Positions 16,263-24,263 of a stretch of 64,000 bases of DNA are shown here, one piece after another; positions within the stretch are counted from its first letter, which is position 1, and each line of letters opens with the position of its first letter. The stretch lies in NCBI GenBank assembly GCA_943371005.1, contig CALRTB020000001.1:186001-250000 (forward strand). Reading direction: 5' to 3'. A program made the position numbers and the translations under genes. The stretch comes from MRBY01 sp943371005 (GTDB taxonomy: Bacteria; Cyanobacteriota; Cyanobacteriia; Cyanobacteriales; MRBY01). Below the pieces are notes generated by a model. That model was not told where the DNA came from. It saw only the letters and a program-made list of their open reading frames with translations, and did no database searches.

Positions 16263-17783
16263 ATGATGGAAGCGCAAGTACACCAAATCCTGGTGGCGAT
16301 CGCCCGTGAGCAAGATATTAGCCCCTGGCCCCATCATTTAACCCTGGCGCGGTTGGTGGCGCGGGGATTACGCTTAGGCCGTTCTGCCCTGATTCAAACC
16401 AGAACCGGCATCGAAGACTATGCCTTGAGCTATCTGACCCCTGCTCTCTTGACCCCAGAGCCTGTCGTCATCGTCGTCCCCCAGCTATTGTTGGCTTGGC
16501 TCCAGACGGAGGAAATCCCGCGACTGCAACGCTTACTGGCAACCAAGCGCCCCATTGTCACCGTTGAATCTGGAGGTCAGCCCCATCCCAGCGCTGTCAC
16601 GCTCCTGACCCCTGCCCAGTGGTTAAATAGGATGACTGGCGATCGCCCCCCGGCCCCTGTAACCACAATTCTTAATCCTGTCGATGAGCTGTGGCAGTGG
16701 GCCCAAGATTTTTACCGTTGCCAACTGCAACTTACGGACTGGGAAGCCCTCAAGCAACAAAACCCTGCCCAGCAAGACTTCATTCAGAACCAGTACGACC
16801 AACTGAAAGCGCAATTGCTGCGGCGATCGCCCAATCCCTACCATAGCTATCCCCTCGACCCAGACAATCAACGTCGCCTGGCTGCCTGTTTTCAACTTCC
16901 CCATCTACCTGATTCTTGGCGCACCTTTGCGGATACCTGGCAGCATCGCCACCAGTCCCCCCTCTGTTGGGCGCAGCTTCACCAACAGGATGGCCGATTT
17001 TCTCTCCAAGTGGCCCCCCAAGCCCTTAACCACAGCCTGGCACCCCTCTGGCAAAGGCAGTCGACTTTATTGATTGGGAGTTTTCTCGAACCCCAACGAG
17101 AGGCCCCAAACTTTTGTGCGCAAATTGGCCTGAACCCCGACCAGCTCACCTGTGTGGATTTTGTACCTCCCCGCCAACAGCATCAAGTGCGCGTTTATCT
17201 GCCGGAGCAACGTCTTCCTTTACCCAATACCCCAGAATTTCAAGGGGAACTGTTGCACCAACTGCGTCATTTGATCCGCCGCCACCCCCATCACAATCGC
17301 CCTATTGTTTTGTTAATTAACGATGTGCCCCTCCAGGCACAGATGGGGGCCGCCCTGGCCGCTGAGTTTGGGTCGCGGGTCAAGGTCGAAACAGCTAATC
17401 CCCAGGCCGACAGCATTTTGATCTGCGGTTGGGCTTTTTGGCGACGGCTCACGGATCCTTTGTTCTATGGCCAATCTGTGGGCTTCCCGTTACCTCAACT
17501 GATGGCGATCGCCACTCTCCCCCTCCCATCCTTAGAAAATCCCCTGGTGGCAGCCCGCGTCGCCCAATACAAACAAAAGCGCCAAGACTGGTTTCGCCTG
17601 TACCTATTACCCACAGCCCTCCAAGAAATGCAACGGGCCACCTATCCCCTCCACCAAGAGCAAAGCGTGATCGCCATTCTCGACAACCGCATCAACCACC
17701 GCGCCTATGGTCAACAGATCTTAGATGCCCTCCAGCCCTGTTCTGTGTGCAATTATCTCGAACCCAACTGGCTAGGAAATTAA
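16263..17783 (+). CDS. DinG/XPD-like helicase homologue with degenerate ATPase motifs
   Basis: 506 residues. The layout follows DinG-type superfamily 2 helicases: a motif I region SALIQTRTGIEDYALSYLTPAL (residues about 41-62), a motif II-like ILNPVDELWQW, a second RecA-like half with LLIGSFLE and PIVLLINDVPLQ, and a C-terminal YLLPTALQEMQR then ILDNRINHRAYGQQILDAL. The critical residues are lost: no GxGKT lysine in motif I, no clear DEAH box, and the QGFGRLIR arginine motif is replaced by MQRATYPLHQEQ. It is therefore unlikely to hydrolyse ATP. The frame is intact and full length, so it looks retained rather than decaying. The assignment rests on pattern recall. Confidence 0.65.
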   Translation: MMEAQVHQILVAIAREQDISPWPHHLTLARLVARGLRLGRSALIQTRTGIEDYALSYLTPALLTPEPVVIVVPQLLLAWLQTEEIPRLQRLLATKRPIVTVESGGQPHPSAVTLLTPAQWLNRMTGDRPPAPVTTILNPVDELWQWAQDFYRCQLQLTDWEALKQQNPAQQDFIQNQYDQLKAQLLRRSPNPYHSYPLDPDNQRRLAACFQLPHLPDSWRTFADTWQHRHQSPLCWAQLHQQDGRFSLQVAPQALNHSLAPLWQRQSTLLIGSFLEPQREAPNFCAQIGLNPDQLTCVDFVPPRQQHQVRVYLPEQRLPLPNTPEFQGELLHQLRHLIRRHPHHNRPIVLLINDVPLQAQMGAALAAEFGSRVKVETANPQADSILICGWAFWRRLTDPLFYGQSVGFPLPQLMAIATLPLPSLENPLVAARVAQYKQKRQDWFRLYLLPTALQEMQRATYPLHQEQSVIAILDNRINHRAYGQQILDALQPCSVCNYLEPNWLGN

Positions 17784-17824
17784 TTTTTAAGTACTCAAAT
17801 AAAAGTCAATACTTTTGTAACAAT

Positions 17825-17854
17825 TTGCAATATTTCGTAAACTTATGTTACGAT
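17825..17854 (+). promoter_or_regulatory. Promoter of the 82-residue membrane protein gene
   Basis: TTGCAA (17825-17830), an 18-base spacer, then TACGAT (17849-17854), 32 bases before the ATG. GTAAC and GTTAC half-sites flank the area, but the spacing does not fit the NtcA consensus. Confidence 0.5.
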
Positions 17855-17886
17855 TGTCAGTGTAGACAAACAAAACAGGCAATTTT

Positions 17887-18135
17887 ATGGTTACTGACTT
17901 CAACTACAAACCCGAAAATCTTTTTACCCCCGTTATTTTCCGTAAGGACTTCAGCGACGCGACCATTTCTGCTACCCAAGCTTGGTCCCTCTTCTTCTCT
18001 GCGGGTCAAGAAGAAAACCTCTTCGGCCAAGAAAAAGAAATCGGTTGGTTTTACAACAACGTGTTGTTAGCCGGTGGTGTCGCCTTTGCCCTCGCCGCAA
18101 TCTTCTTCAGCGCTCCTTTGTCTCCCCTGTTCTAG
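17887..18135 (+). CDS. Small single-pass membrane protein (82 residues), function unknown
   Basis: A hydrophilic N-terminal region of about 55 residues (SATQAWSLFFSAGQ is notable) is followed by one hydrophobic helix (NNVLLAGGVAFALAAIFF) and a short SAPLSPLF tail. It has its own promoter and terminator, so it is monocistronic. The size and shape resemble accessory subunits of thylakoid complexes, but I could not match it to any Psa, Psb, Pet or Ndh subunit, and this remains a guess. Confidence 0.65.
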   Translation: MVTDFNYKPENLFTPVIFRKDFSDATISATQAWSLFFSAGQEENLFGQEKEIGWFYNNVLLAGGVAFALAAIFFSAPLSPLF

Positions 18136-18169
18136 GTCTCGCTGGACTTGTGCTAAAACCTAAACCCCT

Positions 18170-18195
18170 GAGGCAGCCCCGTGGCTGTCTTTTTG
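18170..18195 (+). terminator. Intrinsic terminator
   Basis: GGCAGCC (18172-18178) pairs with GGCTGTC (18183-18189; one wobble) around a CCGT loop and is followed by TTTTT. Confidence 0.8.
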
Positions 18196-18236
18196 TTATG
18201 GTGAAAGCTTGGTTCACAATGCAAAGTTAGGTGGCG

Positions 18237-19301
18237 ATGGCTCCTCCGATTCACAGCACGACAAATCCTTGGGATCAGGATTTTCAACCCTACACGAACA
18301 TTATTGATGTGCGATCGCCAGCGGAATTTGCCGAGGATCATATACCCGGTGCCGTCAACTTTCCGGTACTCAGCAATGAAGAGCGGGCCTTGGTGGGCAC
18401 CATCTATACCCAGCGATCGCCCTTTGAAGCCCGTAAAATTGGGGCCGCCCTCGTGTCTAAAAATATTGGCCGTCACTTAGAAACGCATTTTTTAGAAAAG
18501 CCCAAGGAGTTTCACCCCCTCATTTACTGTTGGCGCGGCGGCCAGCGTTCCCACAGTTTTGCGACGGTACTCAGCCAAATCGGTTGGCAGACCACCCTAC
18601 TGAGCGGGGGTTACAAAACCTATCGTCAGTACGTGCGCCAAGCCCTTGCCCAGTTCGGGGCGACCCTGTCTTTACGGGTGCTCTGTGGCTATACGGGTAG
18701 CGCCAAAACCAAATTACTCCAGGCGTTACAGGCAGAACAGTTTCAAGTTTTAGATTTAGAAGCCCTCGCCGCCCACCGGGGATCTCTGCTGGGACAAATG
18801 TGGCAAACAACGCCCCAGCAACAGCCTGCGCAAAAGTGGTTTGAGTCACAACTGGTGGCCCAGCTCAAAACCTTTGATCCGGGGCAACCGATTTGGGTCG
18901 AGTCAGAAAGTAAGACCATTGGCAAAATCCATGTGCCGAAGTCCCTCTGGGAAAATATGGGGCGATCGCCGGTGGTGGAAGTGGTCTTACCGATGGCCGA
19001 ACGGGTCAAGCTGCTTATCGCGGAATATCCCCACCTCATCGAACATCCCGCGACCCTAAAACAATTGCTTAGTCACCTTGTTCCCAAATATGGCAAGCGC
19101 AAAATTCAAGCTTGGTATGACTTAATTGATGCTCAACAATGGCCAGAATTTGTTGAAGTGATTCTCGAAGAACATTATGACCCCACCTATCGGCGATCGC
19201 TGCCTCGCCATTTTCGCCAACCCCAAAAAACAATTCACCTCGATGGGTTAAACCCTGCCGATATTCAACGCTTTATCCAGACCCTCAACCCGGAACAGTA
19301 A
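18237..19301 (+). CDS. selU: tRNA 2-selenouridine/geranyl-2-thiouridine synthase (SelU/MnmH)
   Basis: About 354 residues from ATG 18237; an in-frame GTG at 18231 is the alternative. An N-terminal rhodanese domain (IIDVRSPAEFAEDHIPGAVN) carries the catalytic cysteine in YCWRGGQRS (about residue 98). The C-terminal half has a P-loop-like GYTGSAKTKLLQAL (about residue 150). The enzyme geranylates 2-thiouridine and replaces sulfur by selenium at the wobble base of tRNAs for Lys, Glu and Gln. No selenophosphate synthase gene is in the window. Confidence 0.88.
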   Translation: MAPPIHSTTNPWDQDFQPYTNIIDVRSPAEFAEDHIPGAVNFPVLSNEERALVGTIYTQRSPFEARKIGAALVSKNIGRHLETHFLEKPKEFHPLIYCWRGGQRSHSFATVLSQIGWQTTLLSGGYKTYRQYVRQALAQFGATLSLRVLCGYTGSAKTKLLQALQAEQFQVLDLEALAAHRGSLLGQMWQTTPQQQPAQKWFESQLVAQLKTFDPGQPIWVESESKTIGKIHVPKSLWENMGRSPVVEVVLPMAERVKLLIAEYPHLIEHPATLKQLLSHLVPKYGKRKIQAWYDLIDAQQWPEFVEVILEEHYDPTYRRSLPRHFRQPQKTIHLDGLNPADIQRFIQTLNPEQ

Positions 19302-19319
19302 AGGGTTTACGCTGCTAAT

Positions 19320-19346
19320 AAAAATCCCCTGCTGCGGGGGATTTGT
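19320..19346. terminator. Bidirectional terminator between selU and the ferredoxin gene
   Basis: AAATCCCC (19322-19329) pairs with GGGGATTT (19337-19344). The leftward strand reads on into TTTTTATT, so it mainly ends the ferredoxin mRNA. Confidence 0.75.
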
Positions 19347-19381
19347 CACCTATCAAAATTATCTAAGCCAAGTCCCCAAAA

Positions 19382-19606
19382 TTAGGGAGTACGCTGTAAC
19401 GTGGCATTTTCTTCCGGGATAATCGCCCCTTCGACGGGACAAACCTGAATACAGATGCCGCAATCAATGCACACATCAAAGTCAATCCAGTACCAATCGG
19501 TACCTTTGGCGTTTTTGCCGGGGCCATCGTGGATACAAGCCACAGGGCAAGCTTCGACACAGTCCGCGATGCCTTCGCAAACGTCAGTCACAATGGAATG
19601 GGGCAA
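19382..19606 (-). CDS. Bacterial-type ferredoxin with two Fe-S sites
   Basis: 74 residues. The C-terminal half holds a canonical [4Fe-4S] motif, CIDCGICIQVCP. The N-terminal half has C10-x5-C16-x3-C20-P plus C24 (VCEGIADCVEACPVACI), where the usual C-x2-C-x2-C spacing is not met, so this site may hold a [3Fe-4S] cluster as in seven-iron ferredoxins, or an atypical cluster. The insert GPGKNAKGTDWYWIDFDVC is typical of a subgroup found in cyanobacteria. It is an electron carrier with unknown partners, and is not the plant-type photosynthetic ferredoxin. Confidence 0.85.
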   Translation of the reverse strand: MPHSIVTDVCEGIADCVEACPVACIHDGPGKNAKGTDWYWIDFDVCIDCGICIQVCPVEGAIIPEENATLQRTP

Positions 19607-19810
19607 GGGTTTTTCCTCAAAGATGTACTGCTTGTTGTTATTGTTTGTAACCGATTCCTTGCAAGAAGATCAACGTTTCGCTACTCCTCCCTAAAGAATG
19701 GTCTGGAATATCATCCTTCTCTGGGGGGACAGGCGATCGCCCCCAACCCAACCCTCAAATTTATCGACTATCCTTAAAAAAGCACGCTTGATGACACAGG
19801 ACTTTAGACT

Positions 19811-20188
19811 ATGGCAGGCTTCAGCGATTTAGTACAAAAGGCTTTTTACCTTGGGGTTGGGGCCGCTTCCCTCGCCGCCGAAAAAGCAGGGGCAACGATC
19901 CATGATCTACGCGAACAGGCCCAGGTCATCGCCGATGAAATGGTGCAAAAAGGGGAGATGAACGCCGAGGAGGCCAAAAAGTTTGTCAATGAAATGGTCA
20001 AGCAGGCCCAACAGCGAGTGCCCCAAGGCCCAGAAACAACAGACCCGAACAGCGAGACCAAAGAGCCACGGCGCATTGAAATCCTTGACGATGACGAACC
20101 TGAAAACACCGACGCCATGGACGAAGCGGAACGGCTGCGGCGGGAAGTAGAATCCCTCCAAGCAGAGCTAAATAATTTGAAACGATAA
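19811..20188 (+). CDS. Phasin-like helical protein
   Basis: 125 residues. The N-terminus (MAGFSDLVQKAFYLGVGAAS) is an amphipathic helix, followed by a long helix (residues 25-70, ADEMVQKGEMNAEEAKKFVNEM), a flexible acidic linker and a final short coiled coil (residues 105-125, AERLRREVESLQAELNNLKR). This plan matches cyanobacterial proteins annotated as phasin-like. Whether it coats granules is unknown, and no polyhydroxyalkanoate synthase gene is in the window. It is followed closely by the DUF2301 gene. Confidence 0.65.
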   Translation: MAGFSDLVQKAFYLGVGAASLAAEKAGATIHDLREQAQVIADEMVQKGEMNAEEAKKFVNEMVKQAQQRVPQGPETTDPNSETKEPRRIEILDDDEPENTDAMDEAERLRREVESLQAELNNLKR

Positions 20189-20225
20189 ACGTAGCTGTTT
20201 TGGAAATAGATAACTGGAAATAACG

Positions 20226-20879
20226 ATGTCTGATGCTTCTTTATCACCCCAAACCCCAGAAGTGTATGCGGGTTACTACGGCGAATTTACGATCACTGAT
20301 GCTGATCGTCAGGATGTTTTTCTCTATCGTTTGGGGTTGGCGATCGCCGCTGGGACATTCAGTCTCGGCACCGCTTTAGCTCTTGCTTTCGGCGATCAGG
20401 GTTGGGCGCAAGGAGTGATTTCTGGGCTATTTATCGGGTTTTGTGGTGGTCTGGGCCTCAGTTTGGCAAAGATTCATATTTATCTGATTCCCCTACACCG
20501 ATTGCTCCAGGGCTTTTGGCTCGTGGGCTGTGGGGCGGCGATCGCCTTTGGTCTAATTTTTCCCGAACCGCTATTCGTCACCGTTTTAGATCAACCCCAA
20601 ACCCTGTGGGGCATTGGTTTTCTTTTTGCGGCCTTGACCGGAATTTTCTTCAAAGAAGGCTTTTGTTTTCGACGTTTGGAAACAATGCTATTGACGCCCC
20701 TGGTGCCCCTGCTGCTTTTGGGTCACTTAGCTCAATTTTTACCCTTAGAAGTTGCCCAAATTGGGTTCAGTCTGTGGAGCGTTTTATTCATCATTTTTGC
20801 GGCCCGTAAATTTACACAAAAGCCCGCCGATGATATTGGTGATAAAAGTGTATTTGACCATCTCAAACAAACCCAATAA
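20226..20879 (+). CDS. DUF2301 integral membrane protein
   Basis: 217 residues. A soluble N-terminus with VYAGYYGEFTITDADRQDVFLYRLG precedes six or so hydrophobic helices. KIHIYLIPLHRLLQ and GIFFKEGFCFRRLETMLLTPL are characteristic of DUF2301, a family of cyanobacteria and plastid-bearing relatives without assigned function. It is three bases upstream of the YrdC-type gene, so the two form an operon, possibly with the phasin-like gene (37-base gap). Confidence 0.85.
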   Translation: MSDASLSPQTPEVYAGYYGEFTITDADRQDVFLYRLGLAIAAGTFSLGTALALAFGDQGWAQGVISGLFIGFCGGLGLSLAKIHIYLIPLHRLLQGFWLVGCGAAIAFGLIFPEPLFVTVLDQPQTLWGIGFLFAALTGIFFKEGFCFRRLETMLLTPLVPLLLLGHLAQFLPLEVAQIGFSLWSVLFIIFAARKFTQKPADDIGDKSVFDHLKQTQ

Positions 20880-20882
20880 TTA

Positions 20883-21476
20883 ATGCCCCTCGTTACTGCT
20901 GCTGCCCTAGTTGACCAGGCAAACAATGGCCAAGTGGTGAGCTTCCCCACGGATACGGTGCCTGCTCTCGCGGCGAAACCCGACGCTGCCCCACTGATCT
21001 ACCAATTGAAACGGCGATCGCCCGATAAACCGCTGATCCTGATGACGGCTTCCCTGCCAGAGATTTGGGACTATGTGGTGGGTAGTGAAATAGAAAAAGC
21101 ACAATGGCAGGCGATCGCCCAGGAGTATTGGCCAGGAGCATTAACCCTCGTTCTACCCGCTTCTGCAAAGGTTTCCGCCGCAATGAATCCCACCAATTCT
21201 GGCACCATTGGCGTGCGTGTCCCCGATTTGGCGATCGCCCAAGGGATTTTGCGAGAAACAGGCCCCCTCGCCACCACCAGCGCTAATCGTTCCGGTAGCG
21301 ATCCCCTCGAATGGATGACGGCGATCGCCACAGAATTTCCAGAGATCCCGGTGCTCGATTGCACAACCCAGGAACAAATGGGCAAGATAGGCAGTGGTCA
21401 GCCCTCGACGGTGGCCCAGTGGACAGGCTCCGGCTGGCGCATTCTCCGTCAGGGGACTGTCAGCCTGAATGTTTAG
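20883..21476 (+). CDS. L-threonylcarbamoyladenylate synthase (Sua5/YciO/YrdC family)
   Basis: 197 residues, a single YrdC domain. It should make threonylcarbamoyl-AMP for the t6A37 modification of ANN-decoding tRNAs. Visible motifs are VSFPTDTVPALAA near residue 20, LKRRSPDKPLILM (the basic KRxxxKP motif), WPGALTLVL, and a C-terminal GPLATTSANRSGSDP. No Sua5 extension domain is present. It is directly downstream of DUF2301. Confidence 0.88.
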   Translation: MPLVTAAALVDQANNGQVVSFPTDTVPALAAKPDAAPLIYQLKRRSPDKPLILMTASLPEIWDYVVGSEIEKAQWQAIAQEYWPGALTLVLPASAKVSAAMNPTNSGTIGVRVPDLAIAQGILRETGPLATTSANRSGSDPLEWMTAIATEFPEIPVLDCTTQEQMGKIGSGQPSTVAQWTGSGWRILRQGTVSLNV

Positions 21477-21482
21477 TAATTT

Positions 21483-22151
21483 TTACCAACTAAAAATCAA
21501 TGGTAAACCGGGCCGACAATCGATGTGTTGCCCAGACTGTTCTCCATCAAAACCTAGTGCAATTCCGTGATGATTACCGATTCTTCGACTCACTTGTGCC
21601 GTTCCTAAGACAGCTTGTAATGCTGGCGAAGGTGAATTAGTCATCGGCTGAATCAATTCCACACGAGTGACTTCACGCCAGCCAATGGGGTGTTCGATAG
21701 GCTGTGCTTTATCGGGAGAATATTGGTCGGGGCGTTGGCCAAAGGGTGTTTGAAACAGCAGCGGTTCGCTGAGGATGTCACTATTTGTACCCATAGCAAT
21801 ACTTAGGGGTTCTGGTAAGTAGACCGGCTGGTAAGTCCAATGGGGAAAAGCCACAGAGTTAGAATCACTGGCTTTAGGCCGTAGACAAATCCCGAAAGGA
21901 CACTCTGATTGGCGATTTTGCCACCGCTCCCAAAGATGGGTTGGACGGGTGAGGTCGGCGATCGCTTCCTCTGGATCATGTACCCATAGTAATTCCAGCA
22001 TGGCGTTATGGAAAAAGAAGCGGCGATTGCTGGTGCCCTGTCCGGGATGAATATTTGCTGTTCCTTCTCTTAAGCCAAGGGCAATGAGATCATTAGCAAT
22101 CTCTGCACCGACATCGACACAAATAAAGAGATGGTCGAATTCAAATGCCAT
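21483..22151 (-). CDS. Glyoxalase-like (VOC superfamily) protein
   Basis: 222 residues beginning MAFEFDHLFICVDVGAEIANDL, a VOC-type first strand. EGTANIHPGQGTSNRRFFFHNAMLELLWV follows the pattern of Glyoxalase_3-like proteins, and LCLRPKAS-type segments continue the fold. The enzymatic role is not predictable, since VOC proteins include isomerases, dioxygenases and binding proteins. Convergent with the YrdC-type gene, 6 bases apart. Confidence 0.75.
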   Translation of the reverse strand: MAFEFDHLFICVDVGAEIANDLIALGLREGTANIHPGQGTSNRRFFFHNAMLELLWVHDPEEAIADLTRPTHLWERWQNRQSECPFGICLRPKASDSNSVAFPHWTYQPVYLPEPLSIAMGTNSDILSEPLLFQTPFGQRPDQYSPDKAQPIEHPIGWREVTRVELIQPMTNSPSPALQAVLGTAQVSRRIGNHHGIALGFDGEQSGQHIDCRPGLPLIFSW

Positions 22152-22197
22152 TGCTTTGTTCTAGATCATCCTAGATGTTGTGATTGAAATCATCAGT

Positions 22198-22671
22198 TTA
22201 GGCTTGGTCTCGCCCCTGGCGTAGCCCAAAGACGAGGCCCAAGCCAACGATCCCCGCCAAGAAAGAATAGGCAAAGTAATCATGGCTGTGTTCCGGTTGG
22301 GGCACTTCGCTAATGGCGTTAGCATCGATCCCCTCTGCTTGGACGGGCACAATAAGGCGATCCCAGTGGCTATCGTCGGCGGAACCAATTTCGACGGCCC
22401 AATCTCCGGCCTTGGTTGTGTCAGCCTTGAAGCTAAATTTCCCGTTTTCGTCGGTGCGGCCAATCATGATCGGTTGGTCAGGATTGTCAGGGGAATAAAC
22501 CGTCACGGGAGCATTGGGGAAAACTTCGCCATCACCAAAGGTGCTTTGGAGCTCGAAATTATCGAAGCGCACCTGGAAGTTCGTTTCAATGGCGTGGGCC
22601 AGGGCGGCTTTGGGAGCCAGACAGCCGATAGACAAACAAGTGATGGTAGTGAGGAGAGACTTGATATTCAT
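22198..22671 (-). CDS. Exported carboxypeptidase-regulatory-like protein with a C-terminal anchor (NikL/CbiL-like)
   Basis: 157 residues from ATG 22671; an upstream extension to 22770 is not protein-like. A signal peptide ends at KAALA, leaving mature HAIETNF with an N-terminal histidine. A beta-sandwich follows (VTVYSPDNPDQP, GRTDENGKFSFKAD, GDWAVEIG), then a His-containing linker (EHSHDYFAYSF) and one C-terminal membrane helix. The pattern resembles NikL/CbiL accessory proteins of nickel/cobalt importers. The N-terminal His and HSH are possible metal ligands, but no importer gene is adjacent. Confidence 0.6.
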   Translation of the reverse strand: MNIKSLLTTITCLSIGCLAPKAALAHAIETNFQVRFDNFELQSTFGDGEVFPNAPVTVYSPDNPDQPIMIGRTDENGKFSFKADTTKAGDWAVEIGSADDSHWDRLIVPVQAEGIDANAISEVPQPEHSHDYFAYSFLAGIVGLGLVFGLRQGRDQA

Positions 22672-22821
22672 AGGTACTTTGCTGAAACAGGGCGTAACCT
22701 GAAACCTAGGGAATTGGGAAAAATCTGAGGCACCAGCATGAACGGACCAGGGCCTTAAAATTGGCTTCAATTATAGCCAACCTTTTTGGGAAATTTACGG
22801 AGCAAGTTTTTGACCCAGAAC

Positions 22822-23379
22822 CTAGGACTTGACCTGGGCGCCATGGCTACGGGGATCGCTCTGGCGGGGTTGTTGATTGGGGCGGTCTAGTTTAGAAACC
22901 TGGCCTTGGTCGTAGGTATAGGGCAAGTCGTTGTGGGCGAGAAGCGCATCGAGGTCGGCTTCCAGGATGCTGCGGGGTTGTTCACCGATGGTTTCGGCGA
23001 TCGCCTGGCCGGCTTCATCTAAGAAAACAAAGTGGGGAATCCCATCAACACGGTATTTCAGCACTTCCGGGAGCCATTTGCCGTTATCGACATTGAGCAT
23101 CACAAAATTGAGGCGATCGCCATAGGTTTGTTTGATTTGGCGGAGATCCGGAGCCATGGCCTGACAACTGGTACACCAATCTGCATAAAATTCCATCAAA
23201 GTCGGGCGACCATTGTCGAGGGCAACGTTGAGGGGTACGGCTTCGGCAGCCTGGGCTTCGAGGGTGGCGGCGGGGGGCTGGAATTTGATCCCCAGGGCGA
23301 GGGATACCGCCAGGGCGATCGCCACCAAACCAATTACGAGACCTTTGAGTTTATTTTGTCCAGAATTTGTGTCAGTCAT
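22822..23379 (-). CDS. txlA: Thylakoid-membrane thioredoxin (TxlA/HCF164-like)
   Basis: 185 residues. One N-terminal membrane helix (residues 11-31) is followed by a thioredoxin domain with active site WCTSC (about residue 70) and the cis-proline segment GIPHFVF. The C-terminal tail is Gln/Pro/Arg-rich. Relatives in plants and cyanobacteria deliver reducing equivalents in the thylakoid lumen for cytochrome b6f maturation. Its promoter region is shared with the divergent rimM. Confidence 0.87.
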   Translation of the reverse strand: MTDTNSGQNKLKGLVIGLVAIALAVSLALGIKFQPPAATLEAQAAEAVPLNVALDNGRPTLMEFYADWCTSCQAMAPDLRQIKQTYGDRLNFVMLNVDNGKWLPEVLKYRVDGIPHFVFLDEAGQAIAETIGEQPRSILEADLDALLAHNDLPYTYDQGQVSKLDRPNQQPRQSDPRSHGAQVKS

Positions 23380-23516
23380 AGCTAAGGGCCAGATTCCAAG
23401 TAAAACTTATAAGTATTGTAAAGGGCACGTTCCGTCAGAAAAATCCGATAAAGTAAGAAGCCTGAGTTTTTAACGCATATTTTTCACATCGTCCCAAAAA
23501 GGCATCGAGGCACAAC

Positions 23517-24044
23517 ATGGCAGAACAGGATTGGATCATCATTGGCCAGGTGGTGGCCGCCCAGGGTCTTAAGGGGGAAGTGCGGATTAATCCCAGCACC
23601 GATTTCCCTGAACGCTTCGAAGTGCCTGGTCAACGGTGGTTACAACTGCCCAATCAAGACCCCCAGTCGGTAGAACTCGAACGGGGCCGGCAAATCCCTG
23701 GCAAAAATTTATTTGTGGTGAAATTTGAACATATCCAAGACCGCAGCCAAGCAGAAAATATCCGGGGTGCTAAAGTTCTGGTGCGGGCTGGCGATCGCCC
23801 CGAACTCGAAGCCGATGAATACCATGTCAGCGACCTGATTGGCCTTGAGGTGTTTGATTGCAACACCCAAGAAAAACTAGGGGTTGTCACCGATCTTTAT
23901 ACAGCCGCCCAGGATGTCCTTGAAGTCACCGATGCTAACCAGAAAAAGCACCTTGTGCCCTTCGTGAAGGCCATTGTCCCCGTCGTTGATCTGGTAGAAA
24001 ATCGCCTGGAAGTGGATGCGCCTCCCGGACTTTTTGAAATTTAA
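23517..24044 (+). CDS. rimM: 16S rRNA processing protein RimM
   Basis: 175 residues. Assists 30S subunit head assembly. The N-terminal RimM domain begins with IIGQVVAAQGLKGEVRINPSTDFPERF, and the C-terminal PRC-barrel has DLIGLEVFD, GVVTDLYTAAQDVLEV, HLVPFVKAIVPVVDL and ends VDAPPGLFEI. The length is normal. No trmD or rplS lies beside it, unlike in many bacteria. Confidence 0.94.
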   Translation: MAEQDWIIIGQVVAAQGLKGEVRINPSTDFPERFEVPGQRWLQLPNQDPQSVELERGRQIPGKNLFVVKFEHIQDRSQAENIRGAKVLVRAGDRPELEADEYHVSDLIGLEVFDCNTQEKLGVVTDLYTAAQDVLEVTDANQKKHLVPFVKAIVPVVDLVENRLEVDAPPGLFEI

Positions 24045-24263
24045 GTACCAAAATTCCGCCTGCAAATCCAGAAAAAAGGCGATCGCCCCCTGGGAAAAAT
24101 CCGTTCAGGGTGAGCAGTCAGGATAGAATAATCCTTTGTTCTATACAAAAACTTAAGGATCTGTAGCCCTTGTCCCTACGGTAACTTTTCCCAAGCCACG
24201 CCCTTGGCGACACGGCCCGCAGTATCCGACCCAAACGAAACATTTATATTTAATCGAATTGTT

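Noticed and set aside
17837..17851. NtcA site before the 82-residue membrane protein gene
   Set aside because: GTA and TAC are separated by nine bases rather than eight.
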